Positions 47,219 through 62,929 of a DNA stretch of 64,000 bases are shown one piece after another (the stretch's first letter is position 1; every line of letters starts with the position of its first letter). The position numbers were made by a program, and so were the translations under genes. Source of the DNA: Brachionus plicatilis (taxonomy: Eukaryota > Rotifera > Eurotatoria > Ploima > Brachionidae). The stretch is taken from the NCBI GenBank assembly GCA_010279815.1, contig QEOQ01000207.1, forward strand, positions 1,332,078-1,396,077, written 5' to 3'. The notes below the pieces were generated by a model that saw only the letters and a program-made list of their open reading frames with translations, was not told the DNA's origin and ran no database searches.

Positions 47219-49163
47219 TTGTCATGTTTTTTGAATATTTTAAAATATACAAATAATAGTCAACTTTGCCATATAATTTGCCGAATTCTTTTTATATATA
47301 AAAATAAAATTATTTTTTTTTTAAATTAATGATACTTAATAAAATAAGAAAACACTTAGTTTTTTTATTTTAAGATAAGCAAAATTGAGAAACTAAAAAA
47401 TATGATTTTTTTTTTAATCAATTTTTAAAGAAGCTACTTGGTATTAAAATATATTAGATATTGTTTAGCTTTTAGAAAATCTTGGTTAATTTTTGGGGCA
47501 ATACATTTTTGACCAAAAGCAATTATTTAACAAAAAACCAAAAATTAACCTCTGCACTAATTCTAATAAAATATTTAAATTTATTTTATAGTTTTAGTTT
47601 GATTTGATCATTTTGAGCATCAAAATTTAATCATAAACTTCAACTTGCCAAATATCTTTCCTCTTTTTCTAAATTAAAACCAGACTTATCTTTTCTTTAA
47701 AATAAAATTTTTTTAAAAAGTTAAATTTTGGACACCATTTAAAAAGAACTTTTTAATTGTACAACTTTTTGAAAACTAATAAAAGTTTTGAAATTGTCAG
47801 GCAATTAAATGCTTTTAAGTTCAACAAACCTTGGCTAGATATTAGGACAGAAAAAGGAAATATCACAATTTTAAAAAATCTAATGATTTTGAGAATTTAT
47901 TTATATAAAAAAATAGTATCTATTGCCAATGACGTAATAAAAATCTAGTATGTCTCTTTATTTTTCTTCATCTTTTATGTTTGATTTATGTACTCTTTGC
48001 AATTCTTCCTTTAAATATTTAAATCTAAATAAATTAAAATTTAGTAGCAAACCAAGAATTTTATGTCCTTTATGGGAAGCATCCTTTAAAAAAATAGGAG
48101 AAAAATTAGGTTAGTATTAGGAAAAATTCTTTGGTTTCGTATTGACTTAACTTGTCATTTTTTTATCCTCTTTTATTTTATTTAAAAAATGATTTTTTTG
48201 TGATTATTTTATTGCATAAATTGAGAAATTTTAACCGAACAATTATTTTAACATAATTCGCTATTTTAATAAAAAGAAATTTAATTTATTAAAGTTAAGT
48301 CTAATTTAATAAAAATTACATCTTTTATTAAAAAAAATATCTATTGCTTGGATTTCTCCATTCTTGATACTTTGTTGGACTCTTTCAAAATCTTCAATAA
48401 ATTTTTCCTTTTCATCTTGTAACAATAACAACTTCATCATCAATATCATCAGCGTCCAATATTGACTCGTCAGGGTTATTCAAGAGAATAATTTCGCTAC
48501 TTGACACTTTTGGAAATTCTTTGCTAAAATAAATTTAATTTTTTAAAGTTTTTAATAGAATGTTAATATCTATAAGTTTAAATCTTAATTGAGATATATT
48601 TTTAATTAATTTAGAGGGAGGTTTTATTAATTTAGACGTGTTTTTATTATTTTAGATGAGTTTTTATTAAATTAGAGGTAAGCTTATTAAATTAGCAGTA
48701 TTTTTATTAAAAATAGTGGTATTAAAAAATTATTCGCCTTAAATTAGCCATAGTTTGACTGAGCAAAAGACGTCGCATGACGTATTGAGCTTTTAACAGA
48801 ATGGGAGTCAAAAAGGATTAAGGAGTCAGGTTAGGTAAGATAAAGTGTTTCTTTTAAAATAAAATGGGAGCTCCTAATAAATTTTTATAAGTTTCATTAA
48901 AGATTACTTAGTAGGAATTGAAATAAATTGCTTCATATGGCATAAAGTGCACGAAGTACATTAGAGTCAAAAGCAGCATTGAATTTTCTTTTATTAAGTT
49001 CAAAAAGGATTACAAACATGCTATAGAAAATGCATTGTTTCACATGGACAGTACAAAATGTGAATGTCAGGGTTTAAATCTATAAACGAAAATATCAGTC
49101 CACATAAAGGATACCATGTGTCTTCTAGTCAATTTTTTTTTTCATTAAAAAGGATTGAATGTT
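47219..49163. other. AT-rich stretch with decayed coding fragment and minisatellite
   Basis: On the minus strand, about 48530-48325, two adjoining frames read EIILLNNPDESILDADDIDD and EKEKFIEDFERVQQSIKNGE. They are broken by one frame change and look like a decayed exon of unknown origin. The rest is AT-rich and unassigned. Confidence 0.35.
48608..48728. repeat. Degenerate 20-bp tandem repeat, about six units
   Basis: Successive units of 20-21 bases share AATTTAGANGNGTTTTTATT. Examples are AATTTAGACGTGTTTTTATT, ATTTTAGATGAGTTTTTATT and AAATTAGAGGTAAGCTTATT. The last unit has decayed. Confidence 0.6.
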
Positions 49164-49464
49164 TTAACGTAAATGTCCGATAAATATGACATGTCACTAA
49201 AACAGAGTAACCCTATTTAAGTGACATGTAATATTTCAGTGAACACTGATTTTTAAAATTGAAATATTCGCTTTTAGTGACATGCAACAAAAAGCGAATA
49301 TGCATAACATTTTCATAAAAAATAGCAATATTTATGCATATTTGCTTTTTGTTGCATGTCACTAAAAGCGAATATTTCAATTTTAAAAAATCAGTGTTCA
49401 CTGAAATATTACATGTCACTAAATTTGTTAGTGACATGTCATATTTATCGGACAATTACGTTAA
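49164..49464. mobile_element. 301-bp palindromic MITE, TTAA ends
   Basis: The left half TTAACGTAAATGTCCGATAA onward (with ATGACATGTCACTAA, ATTTCAGTGAACACTGATTT and AGTGACATGCAACAAAAAGC) is repeated inverted in the right half, which ends ATCGGACAATTACGTTAA. Arms are about 130 bp around a 40-bp centre. The left arm has an insertion of about 18 bases near 49200. TTAA (or TA within it) occurs at both ends. High arm identity implies recent spread or gene-conversion-like repair. Confidence 0.8.
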
Positions 49465-50590
49465 TTAAAATAAATTCAATACTAGTTTTTACTTACGTCA
49501 TTGACAATACCTCAAAAAGAGCTAAAATTCAAAAAAGTAAAACCAAAGATTTGTTCAGAATTTGTTTATTTAAAAAAAAAATATGTGGGTCTTAATTGAT
49601 CCCTGGAACAACATTTCAAGTGAAAAAAAAGTTGTTTTTGGCTATTATTCAATAAAAAAAATGTGCACATCCTTTTTTTAAATAAAAATATGCACCAAGG
49701 CGAAGAAAATGTTATGCTCTTTCAAAATATATAAAATTTTAATAAATATTTCAAGTTTATCATTGAATATCTGGGTCTAAAAGAACTACATCTTTTTAAA
49801 GAATTAGTTATTTAGACCCGTAAGTATAAGATTTTTTTTATTTTATTTTTATATTTTTTTTTATTTATTATCCGTCATAATAGATATCAATCACATAATT
49901 GATGTTATTCTTAGAAAAATTAAAAAAATAGGCAACATTTTTCAAACTTAATTGAAATCCTTTGTAAATTTTTCAGTTTTTGCTGTAAAATGTAAAAATT
50001 AAAATTTTAATAAAGCTTGAATATAATAATTACAAAATATTTTTTTCTGATCATTTCAAAAAATGATTTATTAATCACCCAATTGATAATCGAAGTAGCA
50101 ATAGCTCACTTTTAATTACTCTGATTATATTTTTCTCATTTTTTATACGTTTGAATGTCTTTCCTTTAAAACCAATCATAAAATAAAAGCAATAATTCAA
50201 AATCTACGTAAATTGATAAAGGAAATTTTCTTTATACATTCTTATTTAAATTGAATTTTATTCATATTTTTCTTCCTGATTTTGTTTGCAACATTTTAAA
50301 TAGCGTAAATGAAAAAAATTAAAAAATTCTCACTTTATTATATTAAAAGGTTCCAATTTTTATTTATTTAGTTGTTTTTTTTAATATAATTTCGAATAAA
50401 TATATATTTCCTAAATTTATTTATTAATTTACAATGTGAAAATATGGTAAGTTTTTTGTTAGCCGAAACTAAAATGTTTATTAATTGGATTTTAAAAAAA
50501 TATATGTTAAAAATTAATGATTATATAAATTAAATTAAAAAATCATTTTAAAATGACGATATTTAACAATTAATTTTAATTAAAATTCAC
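49465..50590. other. AT-rich intergenic stretch
   Basis: No gene seen between the palindromic element and the stop codon of the HECT ligase. Confidence 0.4.
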
Positions 50591-55168
<4,578 letters not shown>

Positions 55169-56602
55169 ATATAGAAACTGATTTTATTTTTGATTTTTAA
55201 ATATATTTATTTAATTCTAAAAACTAAAAAAAAATCATGATTGATAAAAATGAGGTTTTCTCTTAGAAATTTAAAGCTTTATGTAATGTATTTTAATTTC
55301 AAAATCAGCTTTTAGGCAAAATATATGAGCAAATAATAAATTTTTTTCTCCTTTATTTACTAATAAAAAAATTAAAAAAATTCTCTTTTTTTTATTTCAA
55401 CTATCATAAATTATTAACATGAATTTTAATTTCAACTTAGCTATGATCTATACTACTAAGCAAAAAAAAATAATTTTAGAAAAAAAAACTTTCCATTATT
55501 CAAAATTTTTATTAAAATAAATTATAATTATATTCAAAAAATAAATTTTATTGTAGCGATATCTTATTTTTGTCTTAAACTAGCCTCGTGATTTTTGACT
55601 AGAAATTAATTTTCGACTTTGAAACCGATGCGTGACAGTAAAAAATTAGTCAATTTGAGATACATTAATCCTAGATTTACCCATTAAGTCTTAATTTATT
55701 TTTTATTCACTTGACGCAAATGCTTTTATAATTGTTGCTCATAAAGTAGCTAAAAGTTATGTCAATACTCTAACGATTAGAGTTCGTATTCAAATCTTTC
55801 TTGCCTATAAATAAAATTATGTAAAACTCTGTTGAAAAGATTTAAAATGAAAAATTATAAATTGAATCTTAATGTTAAAAATTGTATTCTTACTTGAAAA
55901 CTTGAATAAACCCAAAATTCAAATAAAAATATTCACCTAATCAAAACTACAATATTTTGAATGGTTTTGTTTAAAATTTACTTAAGAATTTATTCCTAAA
56001 TAGGATTAAATGAAGGAATTCTTCTTGGCCCAGAAAATGTTAAACAATCTCACATAAAAAGGTAATTTACGTAAGTGTTATAAAATTAAAAATATTTTTT
56101 TTGGTTTCGAATGCTAAAATATTTAATTTAAGGATATTTTTTATGAAACATCCAACAAATTTATCAATGCAAAAGATAAATTTCTAACTTTTATCTTTTC
56201 AAATATGATTTGGATGAAATAAATATTTTCATCAAGTTTAAAGTTAATGCTACAGTAAAAACGAATATTCAAAATTTAAACTCTGTTTCATTAGTCTTTT
56301 AAAGTATTTTAAAGTCTAAAATTGACTCTAAAATATTAGAGTCAACCTACTAAAATACCTCTGAAGAATATTAAAATTTGAAAATATATTAAAATTTATT
56401 CCCTGATATCATTGAATTACCTTAAATTAGGTTTATTTTTGTATTTGAAATTTTTAAATAGACTATGTTGGATGACTCAAAAATTGTCAGTGAAAAAATA
56501 TTATCATTGATAAGAGCAAAAAATTTAGATAATAATATTCTTCTAATTGAGAAAGATCTTTATTTTTAAAATTTAATATTAAATAAAAAATGAATTTTAA
56601 AG
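55169..56602. other. AT-rich region upstream of NEDD4
   Basis: Presumed promoter and 5' UTR side of the ligase gene. No further exon was identified. Confidence 0.4.
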
Positions 56603-56672
56603 ATATTAGTTTGTGTTCATTTGGTATTACATTGAATATAAAGTCTATATTGTACACAGTATTTGAACTGTC
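56603..56672 (-). pseudogene. Stray copy of a NEDD4 C2-domain exon segment
   Basis: About 70 bp nearly identical to 54382-54447, exon 3 of the HECT ligase, with only a handful of differences. It still reads VYNIDFIFNVIPNEHKLI against PVYNIDFIFNVIPSEHKLIF in the gene. Similarity ends after HKLI; the donor and the rest of the exon are missing, and the frame continues into unrelated sequence. It lies 1.4 kb upstream of the gene's start, in the same orientation, as a partial tandem duplicate. Confidence 0.8.
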
Positions 56673-57517
56673 TCGGACTATAAAAGCATTTAATAAAGAT
56701 TTATTCGATTCAATGGTAAAGACCAATACATATTTTGTGAATATTTTTTGCTGTTTAAAATATAAATAATTTTAATAATCTAATAAAACAAGTGATTAAT
56801 TTGATTTCCTATGAACAACAAAAAAATATCATTAACTTATTTTTTATTTTGGATAAAAGAGAATTTCTGAAGTTCCATTGAATAAATAAATGAAGTAAAA
56901 TGAATTGCCTTTTCTAAATAAATATGCAAAGCTATTCACTAATAAAGCTTTGCATATTTATTAATTAACTAATAAACTAATTAACTTTTTCATATTTTAT
57001 TTAACAATCTCCCGAGAGAGAAAAAAAAAACAATTAAAATATATCATAAAAACGCAACCCTAACCCTAACGCGTTAAAACGGAAAAAACCAACTGTTAAC
57101 GCTAAAAACTAAAAAATGAGCAAATTCTTAAAAAATTAAAAATAAAAATAATTTAATCATTAAATTTATTAAAAAGTTTAAAATAATGATTCAATGTATT
57201 TTCAAGGATTTACTTATTTTTTGCGTTTATACTCCGTTTTTTCCCGGCTTATGGCGTTTAAACAATTACGTTTTTTTACTGTTTTTTCTATAAATCTATA
57301 AATATACTATTATATATTTTCATTAAAAAATATCATTAACTTATTTTCTTTTTGGGATAAAAAAATTCCAAACTTTACTTAGTAAACCTTATTAGAAATA
57401 AATTTTGCTTCAATATAAAAATTTGAATAATGCAATCTACTCTTAAGCGTTCAGCTTGTTTATACATTATTTTACTTAAAATTTTATAATTTGATCTGTA
57501 AAGACCAATAGTTGAGT
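56673..57517. repeat. Repeat-rich spacer: hairpin, direct repeats, telomere-like motif
   Basis: A 17-bp hairpin stem AATAAATATGCAAAGCT lies at 56917-56933 and 56946-56962. A 35-45-bp direct repeat (AAAAAATATCATTAACTTAT and following TTTGGGATAAAA-like end) occurs at about 56820 and 57328. Between them, CCCTAACCCTAAC (57058-57070) starts a segment loosely mirrored at 57225-57280 (ACGGAAAAAACC against GTTTTTTCCCGG). This may be an old inverted-repeat element. Confidence 0.45.
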
Positions 57518-58079
57518 ATGTCGAGACCCGTAACATACAAACAGGATATGCCTCCTCCGGGAGGATATGCATCTATTACATACAAAAAAGTTCCAACTTG
57601 GTCTCCAAAACGTAAGCTTGAAAAACTTCTGATAATTAAAGATTCAAAATTTAACAAAAAGCGTATGGAATTGCGGCCTGCCTAGCTCTAATAGTACCAA
57701 TCGGAATCTGGGACTACAGAAGACGTAGGGACGCGGCTCTGTAAACACTCACTACCCTTATATTCTAATTATATCTTATTCTTAATTTGATAGAAAAAAT
57801 TTGATCGAAGATGACGAAGGTCGTCAAGCTTTGGAACCACTGATGGAAGCCGAATCAGACCGCTTAGTCTTATGGCAAACGAGGCGAAATAGAGACGAAG
57901 AAAATGAATTGATGAAAGATGTGCCTGGCTGGGTTACCGGTACATGGTTTGGTGAATCAATGTATAAAACAAATCCGAATTTTGACAAATGGATTCAGCC
58001 AACATTCGTCGAAACTTATGCTCACACTAGATCCAGAGACATGCACCGACATATGTACGACAGAAACAGAATAGCTTGA
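57518..58079 (+). CDS. NDUFA13: NADH dehydrogenase 1 alpha subcomplex subunit 13 (GRIM-19)
   Basis: Three exons: 57518-57611, 57662-57740 and 57794-58079, in frame to 152 residues (human 144). The N-terminus has the family signature QDMPPPGGYASITYKK, then one membrane helix (YGIAACLALIVPIGIWDYRR) with the basic RRRRD stop-transfer. The soluble helix has EDDEGRQALEPLMEAESDR, and NELMKDVPGWVTGTWFGES matches the conserved MKDVPxW block. It is an accessory subunit of respiratory complex I in the inner mitochondrial membrane. The C-terminus is charged and longer than in vertebrates. METTL16 starts 182 bp after its stop on the same strand. Confidence 0.94.
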
Positions 58080-58242
58080 GTTTTTCGATTTTTAATGCCA
58101 AAAAATAAAATAAAGATTTTAAATTCGGATTTAAAATTAGACTCTGTTCTAAATAAAGCTTATTCAAACCTTTATTAACTAAGTTAATTATGTGAAAGAG
58201 TCATAAATGTCTCTTTTAGCCATCTGATTCTTGTGATGACAT

Positions 58243-58261
58243 ATTTTTCTTATTTTTAAGA
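58243..58261 (+). promoter_or_regulatory. Splice-acceptor-like site directly before METTL16 ATG
   Basis: A pyrimidine-rich run ending TTCTTATTTTTAAG lies one base before the METTL16 start codon, with no donor between it and the upstream gene's stop codon. This fits a trans-splice acceptor for a downstream gene in a close pair, or the 3' end of a 5' UTR intron. Confidence 0.4.
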
Positions 58262-60233
58262 ATGGCTCTTAACAAATACATGCACCCGCGAAATCCTTTT
58301 TTCAAGAATCCTCCAGATTTTTCCAAGCTTGCCAAAATGTATCCCGAATTGTCTAAATATTGTAAATTTGAAAGCGATTCAAAATGCTCAATTGACTTTA
58401 GAGACCCCTTCGCATTGAAATCGCTTAGTTGTACACTTTTAAAAGATTTATATGGTAAGTTAAAATCACTTAATATTCAACTAATTAAGATCATTATTTG
58501 GATTTTAATCTTTTAATAAAGAACAAAAAAGAATTTTTAATTCGCATTGAGCGTTAAATGCATTTGAATACTAAATTAAATAATCAGAAATTTAGATTAA
58601 ATCGCGGCAAAAAGTTCTAGTTTTATTTGATTGAGTCTAAAAAATTTTAATTAAAATTGAGTTTCAATTGATTTGATTGATGTTCGGAATAAAATTTAAA
58701 TATTAGTTGAACAATTCAGGCTTTTTTGCTTTTTTAATCTTTTTTGATTTATTCAAATAAAATATTATATTCTTGGACAATTAAAATTTTTTTTTGCTCT
58801 GACAGTATAGAAAATTTATTTAATCTTTTTAATCAAATGCTAATTTAGAATTTTTTAATTGAGATAAATTTAAAGGATTGACAGTTGAAATGCCGACTGA
58901 CCATTTGATACCCAGAGTACCACAGCGTATAAACTACATCCTTTGGCTTGAAGATTTATTAGAAAAACCACTGAATTGTATCGGAATAGACATTGGTACT
59001 AGAATTTTACTCTAGGAATTTATTTTGATCATTCATTTATCTATTAGGCTGTGGAACTTGCTGTATTTATGGACTGATTGCTTGCTCTATTAACAAAAAT
59101 TGGCAGCTAGTGGGCAGTGAAATAAGTGAAGAAAATATAAACTGGTCAAAAAAAAATATTATTAGTAATAATCTACAGGATAAAATTCATGGTAGTATTC
59201 AACGATAAATAAGATCAAAGTTAAGAATTTTTTAGTCATTAAGGTGGATGAGAAGACTTTTTTGTTGGATTTAATTTCCAAAATAGATCAAGATAAAAAA
59301 ATGCCAGGACATTTAGACACCATTGATTTTATAATGTGCAATCCGCCTTTTTTTTCAAACGAATCTGAGCATTTCGGTCGGTCTAAGACCCGCAAGCTTG
59401 ATAAGCGACCAGAACCTAGTTCGACCAATACAGGTCAACTTCACGAATCAATTTACAATGGAGGTGAGACTGTTTTCATTAAAAAAATTATAGACGAAAG
59501 TTTAGAAATTGGAAATCGTATTAAGTAAACATTTTAATTCTCAGAATTCAATAAATAATATTTTAGAATTTACACAACTATGATGGGAAAAAAGTCAAGC
59601 TTGAACGACATTAAAAGCTATTTGGTTAATGAAAAAAAAATTACAAACATAAGTAGTACCCAATTTTGCCAAGGCCACACAATGAGATGGGCGATTGCAT
59701 GGAGTTTTGATGCAAAACAACTAAAAGAGTTTAATTATAAAAAAATGGTTGAACAACAAATTTTAAAACCTCAATTTTCCAAGCCCTTGAAGCTAATTAT
59801 TGACAAAAATTTAGCCGAGATTAAGAATATCTCGAGTAAGCTCGATGCTTATGAGCTCGTTAGAGAATTTGTACTCAAAAATTTAAAAGTAATCAAAAAA
59901 TTAATTAAAAAATAATAGCTTTTTTTTCAATTAAAGTTTGAAATTGAGCGTGAAGATAAAAAGTTGAGTAAAATAATATTTTATGTCAAAGAAAAAACAT
60001 GGACAAATAGAAAAGAAAGGCGGAACCAAGCTAAATGTGGAAATATGAGTAATACAAAAATACTAGAGGAAAAATTTAAGTTTGTTTGTCAGATTGATCT
60101 TTTACCTAATGAAAATATTGAGATAAAATTAAATCTTGCGCGGGATATGGAAAATTTTAAGCTAAAAAATTATTTAAATGAAATATATGAATTTCTAAAG
60201 AATCATTGGAAAAATCCGAAATTTAAAAAATAA
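58262..60233 (+). CDS. METTL16: U6 snRNA / MAT2A RNA N6-adenosine methyltransferase METTL16
   Basis: Six exons: 58262-58454, 58876-58995, 59048-59191, 59236-59524, 59567-59888 and 59937-60233, in frame to 454 residues (human 562). The N-terminal module has MHPRNPFFKNPPDFSKLAKM and LKDLYGLTVEMPTDHLIPRV. The Rossmann fold carries the SAM-binding GIDIGCGTCCIYGLI, and the catalytic NPPF is in DFIMCNPPFFSNESEHFG. GETVFIKKIIDESL, IYTTMMGKKSSLNDIKSYL and CQGHTMRWAIAWSF are also family blocks. The C-terminal portion (about residues 355-454) corresponds in position to the VCR RNA-binding domains but is short and poorly conserved. It would methylate adenosine in U6 snRNA, and in animals also hairpins in SAM-synthetase mRNA, in the nucleus. 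Confidence 0.95.
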
Positions 60234-60587
60234 ATTGTTTAAAAAATTAGTTTTGGAAGCTTGGTATTTCAATTATTCGTCAAAGAATCTTTCGCAATAT
60301 TTGTAATAAAAAAAAAACATCTTTGGTTTTTTTTTATGTGAATTTTTTTTTTTTAAGTCTTAAAAAGAATAAATTTTTAAGTTCTGATTTCTAGAATAAT
60401 TAAAATTTATGCCTTTTCCTTTTGAATTAATAAAGTTTTTCATCGTTCATTAGCTTACCACAATCGTTCTTATCATCACCTAAATCACCAAGAAACTTAG
60501 TGCTAATAGACTTTTTAATAAAGTACTAAAGTACATTTTTGCATTTATTTTTATTGAATCAAAAATTTAATTATTAAAAAAGTAGAA
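60234..60587. other. Short intergenic stretch with coding-like fragment
   Basis: Between convergent METTL16 (+) and the cysteine-rich gene (-). At about 60510-60425 the minus strand reads STKFLGDLGDDKNDCGKLMN, which looks protein-like but lacks a start or clear splice sites; probably a remnant. Confidence 0.35.
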
Positions 60588-61493
60588 TTAAACTTTGCAT
60601 GGATCAACTGGGCCAGTATTCAAATTGCAAAGACCATTTCTAAAAAAATACGATAAAAACAAATAAAAAAATCTAAATGAAAATAATTACGTGCAAGCTT
60701 TCCAACAATTGTGATGCATAAATGTTTGGAACAAATGATCTTCGCATCTGTGGACATTCGAGTTACAATAAGAGTCTCCCACTTTGTTAACACAAGGTGT
60801 CGGAGTGGTCAAAACTGGATGCAATAAATCGCATGGATTAATAATGGCACCGGGGCATTGGGCTTGATTTGGATGTGGAAAAGTTATATGCAAAACACAC
60901 AAATCATGCAAACTGAGCAAATTTCTTTTCAGTAATTCATCAAAAATTTTTTTGGTTGCATCGCCCAAAGCTTCCTAATAGAAGTATTTAAACTAATCCG
61001 AAAATAAAAATAAAAATAAAATTACTTGAAGAGTAGTGCCAGTGCCAGTTGATGTTATTGAAGATCCTCTGTCAGTGATTTGGACGCAGGCATCGCCGCA
61101 CATTTTGATTCTCATTGGGCGACCAAATATTACAGTCTTGGGATTTTAGTGCAAATTTTTTTTTTAATAAAATTAATTTTTAAATTACGTCTTGATAATC
61201 GCTTGGCTTGAACAAACTTCCCAAAAGACCTTGAAAAAGATTGACTGCAAGTGAAGATAGAGCTGTGGCCAAAATGCTCGTGGTTACTGGTTCAATTCTC
61301 GCATTCTGTTTTAAGTTTAATTAAATATCGTAATTCTATTAAAATTTTTTACTACTTGACTCTTTTCGTCCGAGCATTGAATGCAAAGAACTGAAATAGA
61401 AGCTAACAAGGCCGGTATTAATAAAGCTTTTGAATAAATATGTTTTAATAATTAGAAAAAAGATAATAAGACATTACTTGATTTAAAATTCAT
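60588..61493 (-). CDS. Secreted cysteine-rich protein with six-cysteine C-terminal module
   Basis: Six exons: 61493-61478, 61426-61356, 61305-61189, 61136-61026, 60974-60691 and 60639-60588, in frame to 216 residues. A signal peptide (TLLIPALLASISVLCIQC) starts the protein. A helical region follows (TSILATALSSLAVNLFQGLL), then a segment with paired cysteines (MRIKMCGDACVQITDRG). The C-terminal part has cysteines spaced C-x8-C-x6-C-x12-C-x3-C-x4-C (CVNKVGDSYCNSNVHRCE, then CWKACTNGLC). This is reminiscent of the ShKT fold of extracellular proteins, but the last spacing is longer than usual. Extracellular location is well supported by the signal peptide. No enzymatic domain is seen, the family is not certain, and no function is claimed. 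Confidence 0.82.
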
Positions 61494-62929
61494 CTCTTTT
61501 AAGGACTAATATCCTTGAGCTAGATTTATATAAAAGAATTAATTTGAATTTCAACTAAGGCGAGAGTTTTATGTTTGAATCTACCATTTTATGAAACATC
61601 TGTAATTTTCTCTATTTTGCCAAACTATCGAACGCTAGTTTCTCAAATATTTTTGATAAAATTTTTAAATATTATTCAACAGAAATTTAAATTCAAAAAA
61701 TGACAATCATTATTAAAACTCAAACTAAATAACAAATGAGTTTTTGGCTTTATTACGACTAAAATCGATTCGATTATAACAAAATATTGACACGAAAAAA
61801 AAAGAAAAATTTAAACTGATTTTAAAATTATAATTCAAATTTTGTGGCATGCAGAATATTTGAAACCCTATGAAAATTGCATTTTATCAAAAATAAATAA
61901 TTGAAAAGAGGCATATTTTTTCCGGGTAATGATTTTAGATTTAGAAAAATTGCTACAAAAAAACATTTTACCGAGTTGATTATCTTTTTTTAATTATTAA
62001 GTTTATTTGAAGTTAATTAAAATTAAATTTAAAGGCTTCTTTCAATAGATTAGATGAGATATTACACCAATGAACTTAAACTTTTTTTATAATGAAAAAT
62101 ATTTAATAAACTCTGAAGATATTTATTTTTGAAATTTTTGTTTCTCAAATTTTTTTCAAATCTTCAATTCGAATAAAAATTAATTTATTAAAAAAAATTG
62201 AAAAAAAGCAATCATTAGTTTCATGAATTAATGTCAGACTTTGATTGATTTAATTTTATTAATTAATAAATAAAAATAAATTGAAACTTTCTTAAATAAA
62301 TTTCAATAATATTGTTAAAAAATTTCTAATACTGACAAGTAGCAACTTTTTTATGTTTTTTTTGGCTAAAATGCTCTCATTAAGTGGCAATTAGCGTTTG
62401 AATAAAAAATTTAATATTCAATTTAGTTTCGATGGATCTAATTCAATCAGATAATGAACGTGTTGCTGCCAAAAATATTTATATTATTTAAGAGCTTGAT
62501 TTTTAACAGCTTAATTTGTTTAAATTAGAGTCACTTTTTTTTCGGCATCCTTTTTTCGGAAGTTTGCAGATTTAGAAATTTTAAAAACTGAATACTAGTG
62601 TAGAGGTGACATCATAATGTCTTAATTTTTTTTATTTAAACTTACTAAAATTAAGATTTTAAAAAAATAAGTAAAAATGGTAAAAAAAAATAAAAATTGA
62701 TTTTAAATTTTATCAGTCTGATTGATTATAACAAAATGGAATTTTTTCCAACAATTGATGTTCAGCATTAAAAAAAAACAATGAACAAAAGTTTTTTTAA
62801 TTAATATAAATTTCATTTTTTATTTGAAAATCTTTAAAAGATTCTAAAAAAATTAAATGAAATCGATTAAACGGGTCAAGTGAATTTTTTAAACAAAAAA
62901 TTTAAGAATTATTTTACTAATAATTCAAC
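61494..62929. other. AT-rich intergenic stretch
   Basis: No gene, RNA or clear repeat recognised between the cysteine-rich gene and the tyrosine-rich gene, both on the minus strand. Confidence 0.45.

Noticed and set aside
49213..49595. Overlapping open frames on both strands near 49.2-49.6 kb
   Set aside because: They fall in the palindromic MITE and mirror each other.
55735..55810. tRNA- or SINE-like A and B boxes (TAGCTAAAAG, AGTTCGTATTC)
   Set aside because: Box spacing and bases are off consensus and no cloverleaf can be drawn.
57058..57070. Telomere-like CCCTAACCCTAAC
   Set aside because: Only two repeats, far too few to call an interstitial telomere; most likely part of an older element or chance.
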